Both the position numbers and the translations under genes were made by a program. From positions 62,001-126,000 of the forward strand of contig NZ_QRCC01000014.1 in assembly GCF_009833125.1 (NCBI RefSeq): a stretch of DNA of 64,000 bases, given 5' to 3'. How positions within the stretch are numbered: the stretch's first letter is position 1; every line of letters begins with the position of its first letter. The notes beneath the pieces are model-generated. The model ran no database searches. It was not told the DNA's origin and worked only from the letters and a program-made list of their open reading frames with translations. Positions 36,075 through 46,004 of this stretch are shown here, one piece after another. The DNA comes from Nitrosomonas sp. HPC101 (GTDB lineage Bacteria > Pseudomonadota > Gammaproteobacteria > Burkholderiales > Nitrosomonadaceae).

Positions 36075-37139
36075 ATGCTATTCAATCCACTTCAAGTAGG
36101 TTCTCTCACCCTGCCCAACCGCATCCTTCTGGCACCACTGACACGCGCCCGTGCCGACGCTGGCCACATGCCCAACGCGCTGATGGCCCAGTACTACAGC
36201 CAGCGAGCCACCGGCGGCCTGCTGATTTCCGAATGCACCATGGTGGCGCCCGGTACATCGGCCTTCGTCAATGAGCCTGGCATCTACAACGACGCGCAGA
36301 TTGCAGCCTGGAGGCAGGTGACCGACGCGGTGCACGCCAAGGGCGGACGCATCTTCATGCAGATCTGGCACGCTGGCCGCGCAGCCTACCCTGGCGCTGC
36401 CGATGGCGCCCCCATTGTCTCCAGCAGCGCTACCGCTATTGAGGGTGAGATCCACACGCCCCAAGGCAAGGTGCCGCACGCGGTGCCCCGCCCCCTGACC
36501 GCCCAAGAGATTCCCGGCATCGTAGCTGCGTTTGCTCAAGGCGCACGCAACGCCATTGCCGCCGGCTTTGATGGTGTGGAAGTACACGGCGCCAACGGCT
36601 ACCTGATTGACCAGTTTCTGCGCGACACGCCCAACCAGCGCACCGATGCTTACGGCGGATCGCTGGAAAACCGTGCACGTTTGCTGTTCGAGGTACTCAC
36701 TGCCGTGACCCAGGCGATCGGTTCCGAACGTGTGGGTCTGCGCCTATCGCCCCTCAACAGCTTCAACAGCATGAAGGACAGCGACCCGCTGGCCCTCATC
36801 GGCTTCCTGGCCGATAGGCTCAATGCCTTCAAGCTGGCCTACCTGCACGTGATGCGTGCCGATTTCTTCGGCGTGCAGAAGGCCGATGTCATGCCCGTAG
36901 CGCGTGAAAAGTACAAGGGTGTGTTGGTGGGCAATATGGGTTACAGCGCTGATGAGGCAGAGGCAGCTATTGCCGAAGGTAAGCTTGACGCTGTGGCCTT
37001 TGGCACCGCCTTCCTGGCTAACCCGGACCTGCCCGCACGCATCAGGGCCAAGGCACCGCTGAACGCGCCTGACTCCAACACGTTCTACGCAGGTGGCGCC
37101 AAGGGCTATACAGACTATCCGACACTGCAGGTCGCGTAA
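36075..37139 (+). CDS. Old yellow enzyme family alkene reductase (NemA-like)
   Basis: The 354-residue FMN-dependent ene-reductase of the NemA group begins MLFNPLQVGSLTLPNRILLAPLTR. Family segments are FMQIWHAGRAAYP, the substrate-binding histidine and asparagine in VEVHGANGYLIDQFLRDTPNQRTD, YGGSLENRARLLFEV, and GVLVGNMGYSADEAEAAIAEGKLDAVAFGTAFLANPDLPAR. Such enzymes reduce activated alkenes, nitro compounds and maleimides. An operator-like palindrome and -10 box stand in front of it. Confidence 0.93.
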   Translation: MLFNPLQVGSLTLPNRILLAPLTRARADAGHMPNALMAQYYSQRATGGLLISECTMVAPGTSAFVNEPGIYNDAQIAAWRQVTDAVHAKGGRIFMQIWHAGRAAYPGAADGAPIVSSSATAIEGEIHTPQGKVPHAVPRPLTAQEIPGIVAAFAQGARNAIAAGFDGVEVHGANGYLIDQFLRDTPNQRTDAYGGSLENRARLLFEVLTAVTQAIGSERVGLRLSPLNSFNSMKDSDPLALIGFLADRLNAFKLAYLHVMRADFFGVQKADVMPVAREKYKGVLVGNMGYSADEAEAAIAEGKLDAVAFGTAFLANPDLPARIRAKAPLNAPDSNTFYAGGAKGYTDYPTLQVA

Positions 37140-37140
37140 A

Positions 37141-37234
37141 TCACCGCCCCAGAAGACCGAAGAAACGAGCCACTTTATACCCAAGGCTCTGCCCTTCGAT
37201 CTTGCGAAGCTGTGAATCGATGGCATCTACCGAG
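37141..37234 (-). pseudogene. C-terminal scrap of an unidentified gene cut by an insertion sequence
   Basis: The minus-strand frame reads AIDSQLRKIEGQSLGYKVARFF and ends GLLGR with a stop at 37141. It meets the end of the IS3 fragment at about 37235, so the upstream part of the gene was lost. Too little remains to name the family. Confidence 0.35.
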
Positions 37235-37802
37235 TGAACCGCACCGGGTTTCGTGGAGGCAGTTTGGTTTAAGTCAGGTCGCCACCGAGGTGGCCTGACT
37301 GGCGAGTTGCCGGTAGTAGTTTGCCTCAGCTTCTGCGGGCGGAATGTGCCCCATGGGCTCAAGGAGCCTGTGGTGGTTAAACCAGGACACCCATTCGAGG
37401 GTGGCCAGTTCCAGAGTTTCTTTCGTTTTCCACGGTGCCCGGCGGTGAATCAACTCGGCTTTGTACAAACCGTTGATGGTCTCGGCCAAGGCGTTGTCGT
37501 AGCTGTCACCGCGACTGCCCACCGAGGGTGCAATTTTGGCCTCTGCCAGCCTCTCGGTGTAGCGAATTCCGACGTATTGAGACCCTCTGTCGGAGTGGTG
37601 GGTCAACGACCCATCACGCTCGGGTCAGCGGGCGTACAGCGCCTGCTCCAGCGCATCCAAAACGAAGTCAGTGCGCATCGAACTGCTGACCCGCCAACCG
37701 ACGATGCGCCGGGCGTACACATCAATGACAAAGGCCACGTACTGCCAGGACTTAAGCTCCATATGCGCTTTTGCACTCCCCTCCGAACCAAAGAATTTTT
37801 CA
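37235..37802 (-). mobile_element. IS3-family insertion sequence, truncated 3' part with frameshifted transposase
   Basis: The minus strand encodes the C-terminal half of an IS3-type OrfB transposase: SWQYVAFVIDVYARRIVGWRVSSSMRTDFVLDALEQALYA, then after a frameshift near 37617 LTHHSDRGSQYVGIRYTERL, GDSYDNALAETINGLYK and WFNHHRLLEPMGH. The second catalytic aspartate and the glutamate of DDE are present. A typical terminus TGAACCGCACCGGGTTTCGT lies at 37235. The N-terminal half is missing; the sequence switches at about 37802 directly into the ATG of the ABM gene on the other strand. Confidence 0.85.
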
Positions 37803-38105
37803 ATGACTAAATTCGCTCTGTTCGTCCGTCTCGAAGCCAAACCAGGTCAAGAGGCGGCCGTTGCTAACTTTTTGTCTTCTGCGCTGCCGCTCGCCAACGC
37901 CGAATCAGGCACAACCGCATGGTTCGCACTGAAATTCGGCCCGTCAACTTTCGGTGTGTTCGATGCATTTGCCGACGAAGCGGGTCGTCAGGCACATCTT
38001 AATGGCCAGATTGCGGCAGCCTTGATGGCCAACGCCGCTACGTTGCTCAGTTCGCCACCGGTCATTGAGAATGTCGACTTGCTGGCGGCGAAATTACCTG
38101 GCTGA
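37803..38105 (+). CDS. ABM-domain putative quinol monooxygenase, copy 2
   Basis: The 100-residue homologue of the gene at 34467 begins MTKFALFVRLEAKPGQEAAV and ends VIENVDLLAAKLPG. Its ATG lies immediately after the broken end of the IS3 fragment, so its own promoter and ribosome site have been replaced by transposase sequence. It may be silent or driven from outside. It lies next to a truncated LysR gene that reads toward it. Confidence 0.8.
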   Translation: MTKFALFVRLEAKPGQEAAVANFLSSALPLANAESGTTAWFALKFGPSTFGVFDAFADEAGRQAHLNGQIAAALMANAATLLSSPPVIENVDLLAAKLPG

Positions 38106-38136
38106 AGAACCGCTTTATCCACCAGCCGACTCTCGC

Positions 38137-38999
38137 CTAGTCAGGCGTTGCCTCGCCCTGTTTGAAAGCGTTGGCAATGGCATCGAATACAAGACGTACC
38201 CGCTTGGGAACAGGCCCTCTCTGGGGGCGGTACACATAGACATCCCACGGTGGCGGAGAGTCGGTTTCCAGAACCTGTATCAAACGTCGGGCTTGGACAT
38301 GGGCCAGCGCAAGGTAGTCTGGCAACTGCCCAAAAGCCACGCCTGACAGAACCGCATCGCATTCGGCCTCCGGATCGTCGGTCACAAAAGCAAACGGTTC
38401 CGGCAAAACGCGACGTTCTTTACTGAAGAACCAATGCCATGGCCGACCCGTGCTGTGGTCGATCAGACCGGTTGTAGGCAACCCTGACAAATCGGTGATC
38501 CGTTGAGGCTCACCGTGGCGCTTGATGAGTGCTCGACTGCCATAGACCCCGAAGCCCACCGCACCGACCTTGCGCACCACAAACCGGTTGTCCTTGAACA
38601 GCCCTATGCGCACGCCGACATCAATCTGCCCATCGACCACATCGGCAAGTTCATCGGACAGCCGGATGTCGATCAAGATACCTGGATGAAGTCGTGCCAC
38701 TTCGTTGAGTGCGGGAAGCACCCGCAACCGGCCCAAACTGCGCGGGGCCGTGACGCGAACCCGGCCCACCAACTCTGTTGCAGATTGGGGCGATGAAGGC
38801 GCAAGCACAGCATCCATCTGATCCAGACAAGCCCGAACCCGTGGCGCCAAGTTGGCGCCGAAGTCCGTGATGTTGACGCTGCGGGTGGTGCGGTGAAACA
38901 GCAACTCACCGTAGTGGGCCTCGAGATCCTGAATAGCGCGGGTCACCCCCTGGGGCGACATTCCCAAACGAGCTGCGGCGTCGCGGAAGCTGTCGGCCT
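38137..38999 (-). pseudogene. LysR-family regulator lacking its first residues
   Basis: The LysR sequence begins inside the helix-turn-helix (EADSFRDAAARLGMSPQGVTRAIQDLEAHYG) at about 38999. About 12-15 N-terminal residues including the start codon are missing. The effector domain is complete to the stop at 38137 (GRVRVTAPRSLGRLRVLPAL, DVGVRIGLFKDNRFVVRKVG). Upstream in the same frame is antisense of another gene, so the longer open frame is not real protein. A deletion that joined two genes head to head explains it. Confidence 0.75.
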
Positions 39000-39000
39000 C

Positions 39001-39732
39001 ACCACGTTGGTGATGGCAACCAGCCTGTCGGCGCATGCCGCCAAGCTTGTTGCAACCACAGAATGCACCGCCTTGCCCTCCCACACCCAACTGCGTGACG
39101 CACTGGTTGCCGCGCGAAAGGCCGATAACGCCGGCTTCAACCTGGATATGTGGGGCGCTGTGGTGGCACGAAGCGGCACCGTGTGCGCAGTGGCATTCAC
39201 CGGCAAGAGCGTGGGTGACCAATGGCCGGGCAGCCGGGCAATCTCGGCGCAGAAGGCCTATACCGCCAATGCCTTCAGCCTGCCTGGATTGGCCCTGGCC
39301 ACGGCCAACCTGTACAGCGCCGTCCAGCCCGGCGGTAGCCTGTTTGGCTTGCAGGAGAGCAACCCAGTCAACCCCGCCGTAGCGCTGCAAGGCCCTGTGG
39401 CGGCCTGGGGCCAGCCCAACGACCCACTTGTGGGTCAGCGCATGGGCGGCATCAATGTGTTCGGTGGCGGTTTGGCCCTGTACAACGAGCAGGGTGCATT
39501 GTTGGGTGCTGTGGGCGTGTCTGGCGACAGTTCGTGTGCCGACCACGCTATCGCTTGGCGCACCCGCAACAATCTCAAGCTGGACTACGTGCCCAGCGGC
39601 GTGGGCCCGGGTGGTGTTGACCAGATCGCGTACCAAGGCGACTGGAAGCAGCCGCATTGCATCAAGGCGGAACTGGAAGACACTGTGGTTCGAACCTTGC
39701 CGTCGACTCGGAGTAAGCAGGCAAGTCGTTGA
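39001..39732 (+). pseudogene. GlcG/HbpS-type heme-binding-like protein, 5'-truncated
   Basis: The frame encodes a secreted HbpS/GlcG-like protein: the end of a signal peptide (LVMATSLSAHAAK), then TQLRDALVAARKADNAGFNLDMWGAVVARSGTVCAVAFTG, DQWPGSRAISAQKAYTANAFS, and GGGLALYNEQGALLGAVGVSGDSSCADHAIAWR. The signal peptide lacks its beginning because the sequence changes at about 39000 into the truncated LysR gene. ATG at 39013 could still start a protein without a full export signal. GlcG/HbpS proteins bind heme or sense oxidative stress. Confidence 0.7.
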
Positions 39733-39846
39733 GAGTCTGGGGCGCTGTTCAGCTTGAACCTTTTAGGTCGAACTGGCCAGCGCAATGCCTTGAGAGCGTC
39801 TGTGAATCGCCAGAAAGCTTTGCCTCTCATTGGAACGGGGCAAGCA

Positions 39847-40218
39847 TTCGCAAGCCGAGTTCGTGATTCCCGACCACCTTGCGCATGCCGACCCGATGGT
39901 GGAGCGCTTCGAGTGCTGGGCCAGACGTCGGCTCGCGCAAGGTTTCTCGCTGGCCGAGGCGGCCAGCGCCGCGGGCACAAGCGAGCGCACCTTGGCGCGG
40001 CGGCTGCAAAGCGTTTTGGGCAAGACACCCCTGTCGTATTTCCAGGACTTGCGCGTGGAGCATGCCGTCCATCTCTTGCGCACCGGGAGCACCAGCGTCG
40101 ACCAGGTCGCCGCACAGGTCGGGTACTCGGATGGGGTGACCCTGCGGGCCCTGTTGCGCCGCAAGCTGGGCCGGGGTGTCAGGGAGTTGCGACGCGGTGG
40201 ATGACCAGAGGCGTTTGG
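39847..40218 (+). repeat. 372-bp direct repeat, right copy; C-terminal scrap of a GlxA-type regulator
   Basis: This copy of 35489-35860 encodes only the AraC-type DNA-binding domain (QAEFVIPDHLAHADPMVERF through RRKLGRGVRELRRGG), with stop at 40202-40204. A GTG or ATG near 39830 would give a 124-residue stand-alone DNA-binding domain, but no DJ-1 domain precedes it. Together the two copies bracket a 4-kb segment. Confidence 0.88.
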
Positions 40219-41244
40219 CGTATGTACGGCTGGAGACTGCCAGGAAACTGACGCAGGCCAAACGGCGCATTTGGACAAACTGACAAAACTACTGCCCGCC
40301 ACGGCGCGCAAGCTCCAGTTTGACCCCGGACAAAGTTTTGCTGGCAATGTCGTGGTTGAGCAAATCAATACCTTGATTGAGCAACGCTGTGCCCTGACGA
40401 TTCGGCGGCTCACCGACCCCGCCGCCAACAATGACGCAGCCGCCGAGCCCACCGTTTGGGCTACCGTGCGGACACGGGTTCGATTCCGGGTTTGGGAATT
40501 GAGCCGACATCCCATCGCAGACGAGTTTGATGCCCGTTTCCGGCGACCAGCATGGCTGAGAAACCTGCTTGCAGGTCTACAATCGGGCAGGCTTTACGAT
40601 CGAGCTCGCAATGGTTCGCAGCAGCCCGCAGCGCTTCTATTGCGTACTTCAATAGTCGTTTGGTGCCGGGTGCTGCCCCTCCACCAGCCACTAAAATTCA
40701 GATGCTGCCACATACGTCTGAATAACCCTGAAGCCCCGCCAAGTGCGGGGTTTCTTGTTTCTGTATGTTTTACCAATACCCCAAGCCGCTTACCGGGCCG
40801 TGTCTGGTGGGTAAAAGCACCTTGTCGCCTACAGGAAAAAATACGGCGGCGGGTGTCGGCAGGTACCCCATAAATTGCATAAATTCGCCAAGCTGTCCAC
40901 ATACCAGCCTGGCTAAAGAATAAAGGTAATCCACCAGCACACACCAAGGCTCACAACGTGAGGCGTTGAGTGTGTTCTCACTTATCAAATACAACATCTT
41001 GTCCGTGTCGGCTCAACACATGTGCGGCTGGAGCATCTTTCAAATGAAAGCAGGATGCGCTATCGGGTTGCCGCGATGTGAGCGTTAATTTTTGCGGTTT
41101 GAACGGTAAAAACAATTTTTATCCAAATTAAGGCCAATTTGATTAAAGGGTTACGTCAAATCGTATGCAATTGCATACTTATCCCAAGAAGCCTTGGATG
41201 ATTCTGTGGATAACTGAAGCAAGTCACCGGTCTGTAACAATTAA
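40219..41244. other. Region without a supported gene at the right end of accessory region A
   Basis: About 1 kb shows only short overlapping frames on both strands, none with a convincing family pattern. A tmRNA-3'-end-like sequence lies at 40467-40487. A hairpin AGCCCCGCC / GGCGGGGTT-like (CCCCGCCAAGTGCGGGG, about 40735-40750) resembles a terminator. Base composition falls from island-like to AT-rich backbone-like at about 41040-41160. Confidence 0.5.
40467..40487 (+). other. tmRNA-3'-end-like fragment, possible attachment-site relic
   Basis: The 21 bases match ssrA positions 16321-16341 (T-arm region) at 19 of 21 positions in the same orientation. The match does not extend to the CCTCCACCA end. 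It could be the distal attachment repeat of an island that entered at ssrA, or a chance T-arm-like sequence. Confidence 0.3.
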
Positions 41245-41372
41245 TCGGGCTGCTTATTATTCAGGCAACAAACAAAACGAGAGCTGCTGTTGGAGAAAAA
41301 TAAAGATGCCAGGCGTGAAGCCAGACAGAAATTTCATAAGGATTTCAGGCGGCTTGGGAGCGTCCGGAAAGC
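41245..41372 (+). pseudogene. C-terminal scrap of an unidentified basic protein
   Basis: A plus-strand frame without a start codon reads KRELLLEKNKDARREARQKF then HKDFRRLGSVRKAK and ends with TAA at about 41370. Its charge pattern looks like real protein, but no family is recognised. It lies just before another truncated reading frame. Confidence 0.3.
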
Positions 41373-41414
41373 AAAATAACTGGTGCTGTCACTGGAGTGA
41401 TAACCAGTGGAAAA

Positions 41415-41460
41415 ATGACTGAATCCAACTGTGTTGAGTACAAACGCGAACTCAAGGTCG
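41415..41460 (+). pseudogene. N-terminal scrap of an AlbA_2/Schlafen-type DNA-binding protein
   Basis: ATG at 41415 opens MTESNCVEYKRELK, the characteristic start of AlbA_2-domain (RecG-like or Schlafen-like) proteins, which normally read MTESNxxEYKREL. After about 14 residues the homology stops at the hairpin before the FMN reductase gene. The gene was probably deleted when the island boundary formed. Confidence 0.45.
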
Positions 41461-41468
41461 GTGCGGCA

Positions 41469-41494
41469 GGATGCGGTTCTACTTCACCGCATCC
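41469..41494. terminator. Hairpin after the FMN reductase gene
   Basis: GGATGCGG and CCGCATCC form an 8-bp stem with a 10-base loop, eight bases beyond the stop of the minus-strand gene at 41503. It lacks a clear T run. Confidence 0.45.
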
Positions 41495-41502
41495 CGCTGA
41501 AA

Positions 41503-42069
41503 CTACTGGCGCAATGTTTTAAGCGCTTGCGCCCATTTGTACAGCTCATCCAGCATGGTTTCTGCAGAGCGGACATGAGAATCGATCGGGGTGAAATGTT
41601 TGTTTTCATCAATGAGGGCAGGAGCATTCTGGATGGTGACGGCTTCTACTATCGGCATGATTTTCAGAGTGGTGAGGGTTTGTTTCAGAAACTGTGCCGC
41701 ACGCAACCCGCCAGATATTCCTCCGTAACTTACAATACCGGCAGGTTTGTAATTCCATTCCTTGTACACATAATTAAGCGCGTTGAGCAGTGAGGGCGGC
41801 GGGCCGAAATTATATTCCGGTGTCACAAATACATAAGCATCTGCCGCGTGGACACTGGCCGACCAGTTTTTGGTATGCGCGTGCTGATAGCGCTGCTGCA
41901 CAGGGTGTTCTGGTTCGTTGTATATTGGCAGATCAAACTCCGCCAGATCAACCGGCACACATTCAAATTTGCCGTGCTGTACGACGGCTTCGCAGAACCA
42001 TGTTGCGATATATGGCCCGATACGCCCGGGGCGGGTGCTGCAAGTAATGATGTGAAGTTTCAGAGTCAT
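41503..42069 (-). CDS. NADPH-dependent FMN reductase family protein
   Basis: The 188-residue flavodoxin-like protein has the phosphate-binding loop TCSTRPGRIGPYIATWF at the N-terminus and the family signature FVTPEYNFGPPPSLLNALNYVYKEW with GIVSYGGISGGLRAAQFLKQ. Such enzymes reduce FMN, quinones or chromate using NAD(P)H. It is the first intact backbone gene after accessory region A and is followed upstream by the epimerase gene on the same strand, 43 bp away. Confidence 0.9.
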   Translation of the reverse strand: MTLKLHIITCSTRPGRIGPYIATWFCEAVVQHGKFECVPVDLAEFDLPIYNEPEHPVQQRYQHAHTKNWSASVHAADAYVFVTPEYNFGPPPSLLNALNYVYKEWNYKPAGIVSYGGISGGLRAAQFLKQTLTTLKIMPIVEAVTIQNAPALIDENKHFTPIDSHVRSAETMLDELYKWAQALKTLRQ

Positions 42070-42112
42070 TGTTTTTCCTTGTTTTCATACATAAAATTCC
42101 GGAAATTTTCTG

Positions 42113-43018
42113 TCAGTCCTGTTCAATCCGGTAATTGGCAACCAGCCGGAATTCGCTGCCGGGCTGAATATGAACCCGGTCGGTAGCAGCATTGGTCGTC
42201 TCCACGCAAATAAAACGCAGATAATCGTCATCTTCCAGATCTGCCATTTCTGTCGAAATCTTTGCCCAGGGATTCCACACGACAGCTGTCCTGTTGCCCT
42301 TGGAAGTAATACGGATGCGGCGTTTACGGGCAGTATCATGAATGACGAGATCGCTGCCAACGGACTGGTAAATCCGATCCACTTCCGTATCAATAGTAAC
42401 AGCACCGATCTGGTTTTTTTCCAGATTATCATTTACTTTATCGATATAACGGGTATTTTCCAGGCTGGATAGATGGGTCTGTCGAATATCTCCCACGCTG
42501 AAGTAGGTATGAAAAGCCTGTGTGATGGTACATGACTGTGAACCGGGGTTACGGGTAATCAACTCCAGATTGAGCGTCTCGCCGATGGTGATTTCCAGCC
42601 TTAAAATGAATGACCGGGGCCAGATTGCTTGCGTTTCTTCCGTATCCGCTGATCCCAGCACAATCCGGGTGCCACCTTCCGGAGTAGCGGATGTGCTGAT
42701 GACATCCCACATACGGTTACGCATAAAGCCGTGTGCTGAACGCCCCTTGCCTTCCGGATCCGGGCCGAACCACGGCCAGCAAATCGGCACACCCCCCTTG
42801 ATTGCCTTACCCTGCTGATAATAGGCGCGCTTACTTAAAAACAGCAGATCGTCCTGCGCGTGTACCGGCCGGAATGCAAGCACCTGTCCACCGTAAATCG
42901 AGATTAGCGCACTGGCCTTTTCATTCCGGATATGCATAAAAGGCAAGCCGCCTTCTCCTGCTGCAAAAACCACCTGCTCTCCAATTCCGTATTTTTGATT
43001 TAGTTGTTCGATATTCAT
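42113..43018 (-). CDS. Glucose-6-phosphate 1-epimerase (D-hexose-6-phosphate mutarotase, YeaD-like)
   Basis: This aldose-1-epimerase-like beta-sandwich protein of 301 residues starts [21 protein letters not shown] at 43016-43018 follows GGGAG by four bases; the frame is open further up but reads as noise. Family motifs are [25 protein letters not shown] with the conserved histidine, [11 protein letters not shown], and [31 protein letters not shown] with the catalytic glutamate. The role is interconversion of alpha and beta glucose 6-phosphate. Confidence 0.93.
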   Translation of the reverse strand: MNIEQLNQKYGIGEQVVFAAGEGGLPFMHIRNEKASALISIYGGQVLAFRPVHAQDDLLFLSKRAYYQQGKAIKGGVPICWPWFGPDPEGKGRSAHGFMRNRMWDVISTSATPEGGTRIVLGSADTEETQAIWPRSFILRLEITIGETLNLELITRNPGSQSCTITQAFHTYFSVGDIRQTHLSSLENTRYIDKVNDNLEKNQIGAVTIDTEVDRIYQSVGSDLVIHDTARKRRIRITSKGNRTAVVWNPWAKISTEMADLEDDDYLRFICVETTNAATDRVHIQPGSEFRLVANYRIEQD

Positions 43019-43158
43019 CATTCTCCCGTTTAAAAATACAAAAACTGCATTCATTGCTGTCAAGTCAAGTATTTGGCCGCAGCCAGTGCCGAATGATAAA
43101 CTCAATCGGTCACCGCATAAATACAAAAAGCCCGTTGTCTCTTATTCAAGGAACCATC

Positions 43159-45996
43159 ATGGCCCATAATTTATTCAATAGTTTAACTACGTTACCCCTG
43201 TCCAACGGCGCAACCGCCCGGTTTTATTCCCTGCCCGCACTGGAAGCTGCCGGATTAGGCAATATCTCGCGTTTGCCGGTTTCCATTCGGATCGTGCTGG
43301 AATCGATTCTGCGCAATTATGATGACAGGAAAATCACCGAGACCCATGTCAAACAGCTTGCCGGCTGGCGGCCTAACGCCGAACGCACACAGGAAATTCC
43401 GTTTGTAGTCGCACGCATCGTGCTGCAGGATTTCACCGGTGTACCGTTGCTGGTTGATCTGGCCGCAATGCGCAGTGCAGCCAGCCGGTTGGGCAAAAAT
43501 CCGGAACTGATCGAACCGCTGGTGCCCGTGGATCTGGTGGTGGATCATTCGATCCAGGTGGATTATTACGGTAACAGCCAGGCGCTGACACGCAACATGG
43601 AAATTGAATTCCAGCGTAACCACGAACGCTACCAGTTCATCAAATGGGGAATGCAGGCATTTGATACGTTCGGCGTGGTTCCGCCGGGAATCGGAATCGT
43701 GCACCAGGTCAATCTGGAATACCTTGCGCGTGGCGTACATCAGAAGGATGGGTTGATTTATCCGGATACGCTGGTAGGCACGGATTCACATACCACCATG
43801 ATCAACAGCATCGGCGTGGTGGGATGGGGCGTGGGAGGCATTGAAGCAGAAGCCGGTATGCTGGGGCAGCCGGTCTACTTTCTGACACCGGATGTGGTGG
43901 GCGTCAATCTGGTCGGCCACTTGCAGGAAGGTGTCACGGCCACTGACCTGGTACTGACCGTGACCGAAATGCTGCGCAAGGCCAATGTGGTCGGCAAGTT
44001 CGTCGAGTTTTTTGGTGAAGGCGTCACTTCACTGAGCTTGCCGGATCGCGCCACCATTGCCAACATGGCGCCGGAATATGGCGCAACCATGGGTTTTTTC
44101 CCGGTGGATGATGTCACGCTTGCCTACTTCCGCTACACCGGCCGTACCGCAGAAGAAATCGATGTCTTTGAGCATTATTTCCGGGAGCAGGGATTGTTCG
44201 GTATTCCTCGCCAGGGGGAGATTGACTATAGCCAGGAACTCATGCTGGATCTGGCTACGATCGAGTCTTCCCTGGCCGGGCCAAAGCGCCCGCAGGACCG
44301 GATCGCACTCAGGGATCTGAAATCCACCTTTACCGGATTGTTCAGCAAACCTGTCAGGGAAAATGGCTATGGCAAGGCGGCAGAAGTACTGGAGAATACT
44401 TACGCCACCCGTGATGATGGTTCTGCAGAATCAAATCTGTGCATCACGCCCGACAGCAGCCCGGGTGAGCCAGGCAGCGCACGTAACGCAGCCGAGATGG
44501 CGAATAATCGTCCGACCCTGCAAACTGCTACCAACGGCGCTCCGGCACAGCCGATCAAGCTACGCCATGGTGACATCCTGATTGCGGCCATCACTTCCTG
44601 TACCAACACCTCCAATCCGAGTGTGCTGATCGCTGCCGGCCTGCTGGCTAAAAAAGCGGTCGAAAAAGGGCTGAAGGTCAAGCGTCATATCAAGACCTCA
44701 CTTGCGCCCGGATCCCGGGTTGTAACAGAATATCTGCGCGCCGCCGGTTTGCTGCCCTATCTGGAGCAGCTTGGGTTCAGTCTGGCGGGCTATGGTTGCA
44801 CGACCTGTATCGGCAATTCAGGGCCACTGCCGGAAGTGGTTGAGGAAACCGTTGTCAAAGATGATCTGGTGTGTGCAGCGGTATTATCCGGAAACCGCAA
44901 TTTCGAGGCGCGTATTCATCCCAACATTCGTGCCAATTTTCTTGCCTCTCCTCCATTGGTAGTCGCCTACGCCATTGCCGGAACGGTGCTGAAAGACCCG
45001 ACACGCGAGCCGCTGGGGGAGAATCAGGAAGGCAAACCAGTGTGGCTGCGTGATATCTGGCCCAACAGTGCGGAAATCGAATCCATGATGCAATTTGCGA
45101 CCCGGGCGGAAACTTTCCGCCGTCTGTACAGCGATTTCACCCGGGATCACACCCTCTGGAACAATATCACCTCGGCCACCGGCAGATCGTATGACTGGCC
45201 GGATTCAACTTACATCGCCGAACCGCCATTTTTCGAGAATTTTTCCCTGGAAATCGACCAGAGCAAAATACCGGATGCCATTTATGGTGCGCGCGCACTG
45301 GCGGTTTTCGGTGATTCGGTGACAACTGACCATATCAGTCCCGCAGGTGCTATCAAGGAATCTTCACCGGCCGGACAATATCTGCTGACGCATGGTGTCA
45401 GCCGGGCGGATTTCAACAGTTATGGCTCGCGCCGGGGGAATCACAATGTCATGATGCGCGGCACGTTCGCCAATGTACGCATCCGGAATCTGATGGTGCC
45501 CGGCAGCGAAGGAGGCGTGACGCTGTATCGCAGCAATAGCGATCCTGACGGAAAGCAGATGAGCATCTTCGATGCGGCCATGCAATACATTGCAGATGGC
45601 ACGCCTACCATCGTACTTGCCGGCAAGGAATATGGCACCGGCTCAAGCCGTGACTGGGCCGCCAAAGGGACGCAACTGCTGGGTGTCAAGGTGGTGGTCG
45701 CGGAGAGTTACGAACGTATCCACCGCAGCAACCTGATTGGCATGGGTGTGCTCCCGCTGCAGTTCAAGGAAGGCGACAGCACCGCTTCCCTCGGTATTCA
45801 GGGCGATGAACGATTTGACATTCTGGGACTGGATGATCTTCAACCACAACAAGAAGTTACATTGGTCATTCACGGTCAGGATGGTTCACGTCGGGAAGTC
45901 CGACTACGCTGCCGCATCGATACTGCGATTGAAGTGGATTATTACCGCCACGGTGGCATTTTGCAGTATGTACTGAGAAAAGCATACGCCGCATAA
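43159..45996 (+). CDS. acnA: Aconitate hydratase A
   Basis: The TCA-cycle enzyme interconverts citrate and isocitrate with a [4Fe-4S] cluster. The 945-residue product shows [42 protein letters not shown], cluster cysteines in [10 protein letters not shown] and [15 protein letters not shown], and the swivelling-domain end [40 protein letters not shown] and [13 protein letters not shown]. It is slightly longer than the usual 890 residues because of a spacer around residue 425-460 ([20 protein letters not shown]). The start at 43159 follows AAGGAA. Confidence 0.96.
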   Translation: MAHNLFNSLTTLPLSNGATARFYSLPALEAAGLGNISRLPVSIRIVLESILRNYDDRKITETHVKQLAGWRPNAERTQEIPFVVARIVLQDFTGVPLLVDLAAMRSAASRLGKNPELIEPLVPVDLVVDHSIQVDYYGNSQALTRNMEIEFQRNHERYQFIKWGMQAFDTFGVVPPGIGIVHQVNLEYLARGVHQKDGLIYPDTLVGTDSHTTMINSIGVVGWGVGGIEAEAGMLGQPVYFLTPDVVGVNLVGHLQEGVTATDLVLTVTEMLRKANVVGKFVEFFGEGVTSLSLPDRATIANMAPEYGATMGFFPVDDVTLAYFRYTGRTAEEIDVFEHYFREQGLFGIPRQGEIDYSQELMLDLATIESSLAGPKRPQDRIALRDLKSTFTGLFSKPVRENGYGKAAEVLENTYATRDDGSAESNLCITPDSSPGEPGSARNAAEMANNRPTLQTATNGAPAQPIKLRHGDILIAAITSCTNTSNPSVLIAAGLLAKKAVEKGLKVKRHIKTSLAPGSRVVTEYLRAAGLLPYLEQLGFSLAGYGCTTCIGNSGPLPEVVEETVVKDDLVCAAVLSGNRNFEARIHPNIRANFLASPPLVVAYAIAGTVLKDPTREPLGENQEGKPVWLRDIWPNSAEIESMMQFATRAETFRRLYSDFTRDHTLWNNITSATGRSYDWPDSTYIAEPPFFENFSLEIDQSKIPDAIYGARALAVFGDSVTTDHISPAGAIKESSPAGQYLLTHGVSRADFNSYGSRRGNHNVMMRGTFANVRIRNLMVPGSEGGVTLYRSNSDPDGKQMSIFDAAMQYIADGTPTIVLAGKEYGTGSSRDWAAKGTQLLGVKVVVAESYERIHRSNLIGMGVLPLQFKEGDSTASLGIQGDERFDILGLDDLQPQQEVTLVIHGQDGSRREVRLRCRIDTAIEVDYYRHGGILQYVLRKAYAA

Positions 45997-46004
45997 GCGC
46001 CTGT

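Noticed and set aside
39000..39657. N-terminal half of a 506-residue frame leading into the LysR remnant
   Set aside because: It is antisense of the HbpS-like gene and has no protein-like pattern. The LysR similarity begins only at about 38999.
40271..40997. Overlapping short frames on both strands near the right island end
   Set aside because: None has a ribosome site, conserved motif or consistent strand, and they overlap each other and the tmRNA-like fragment.
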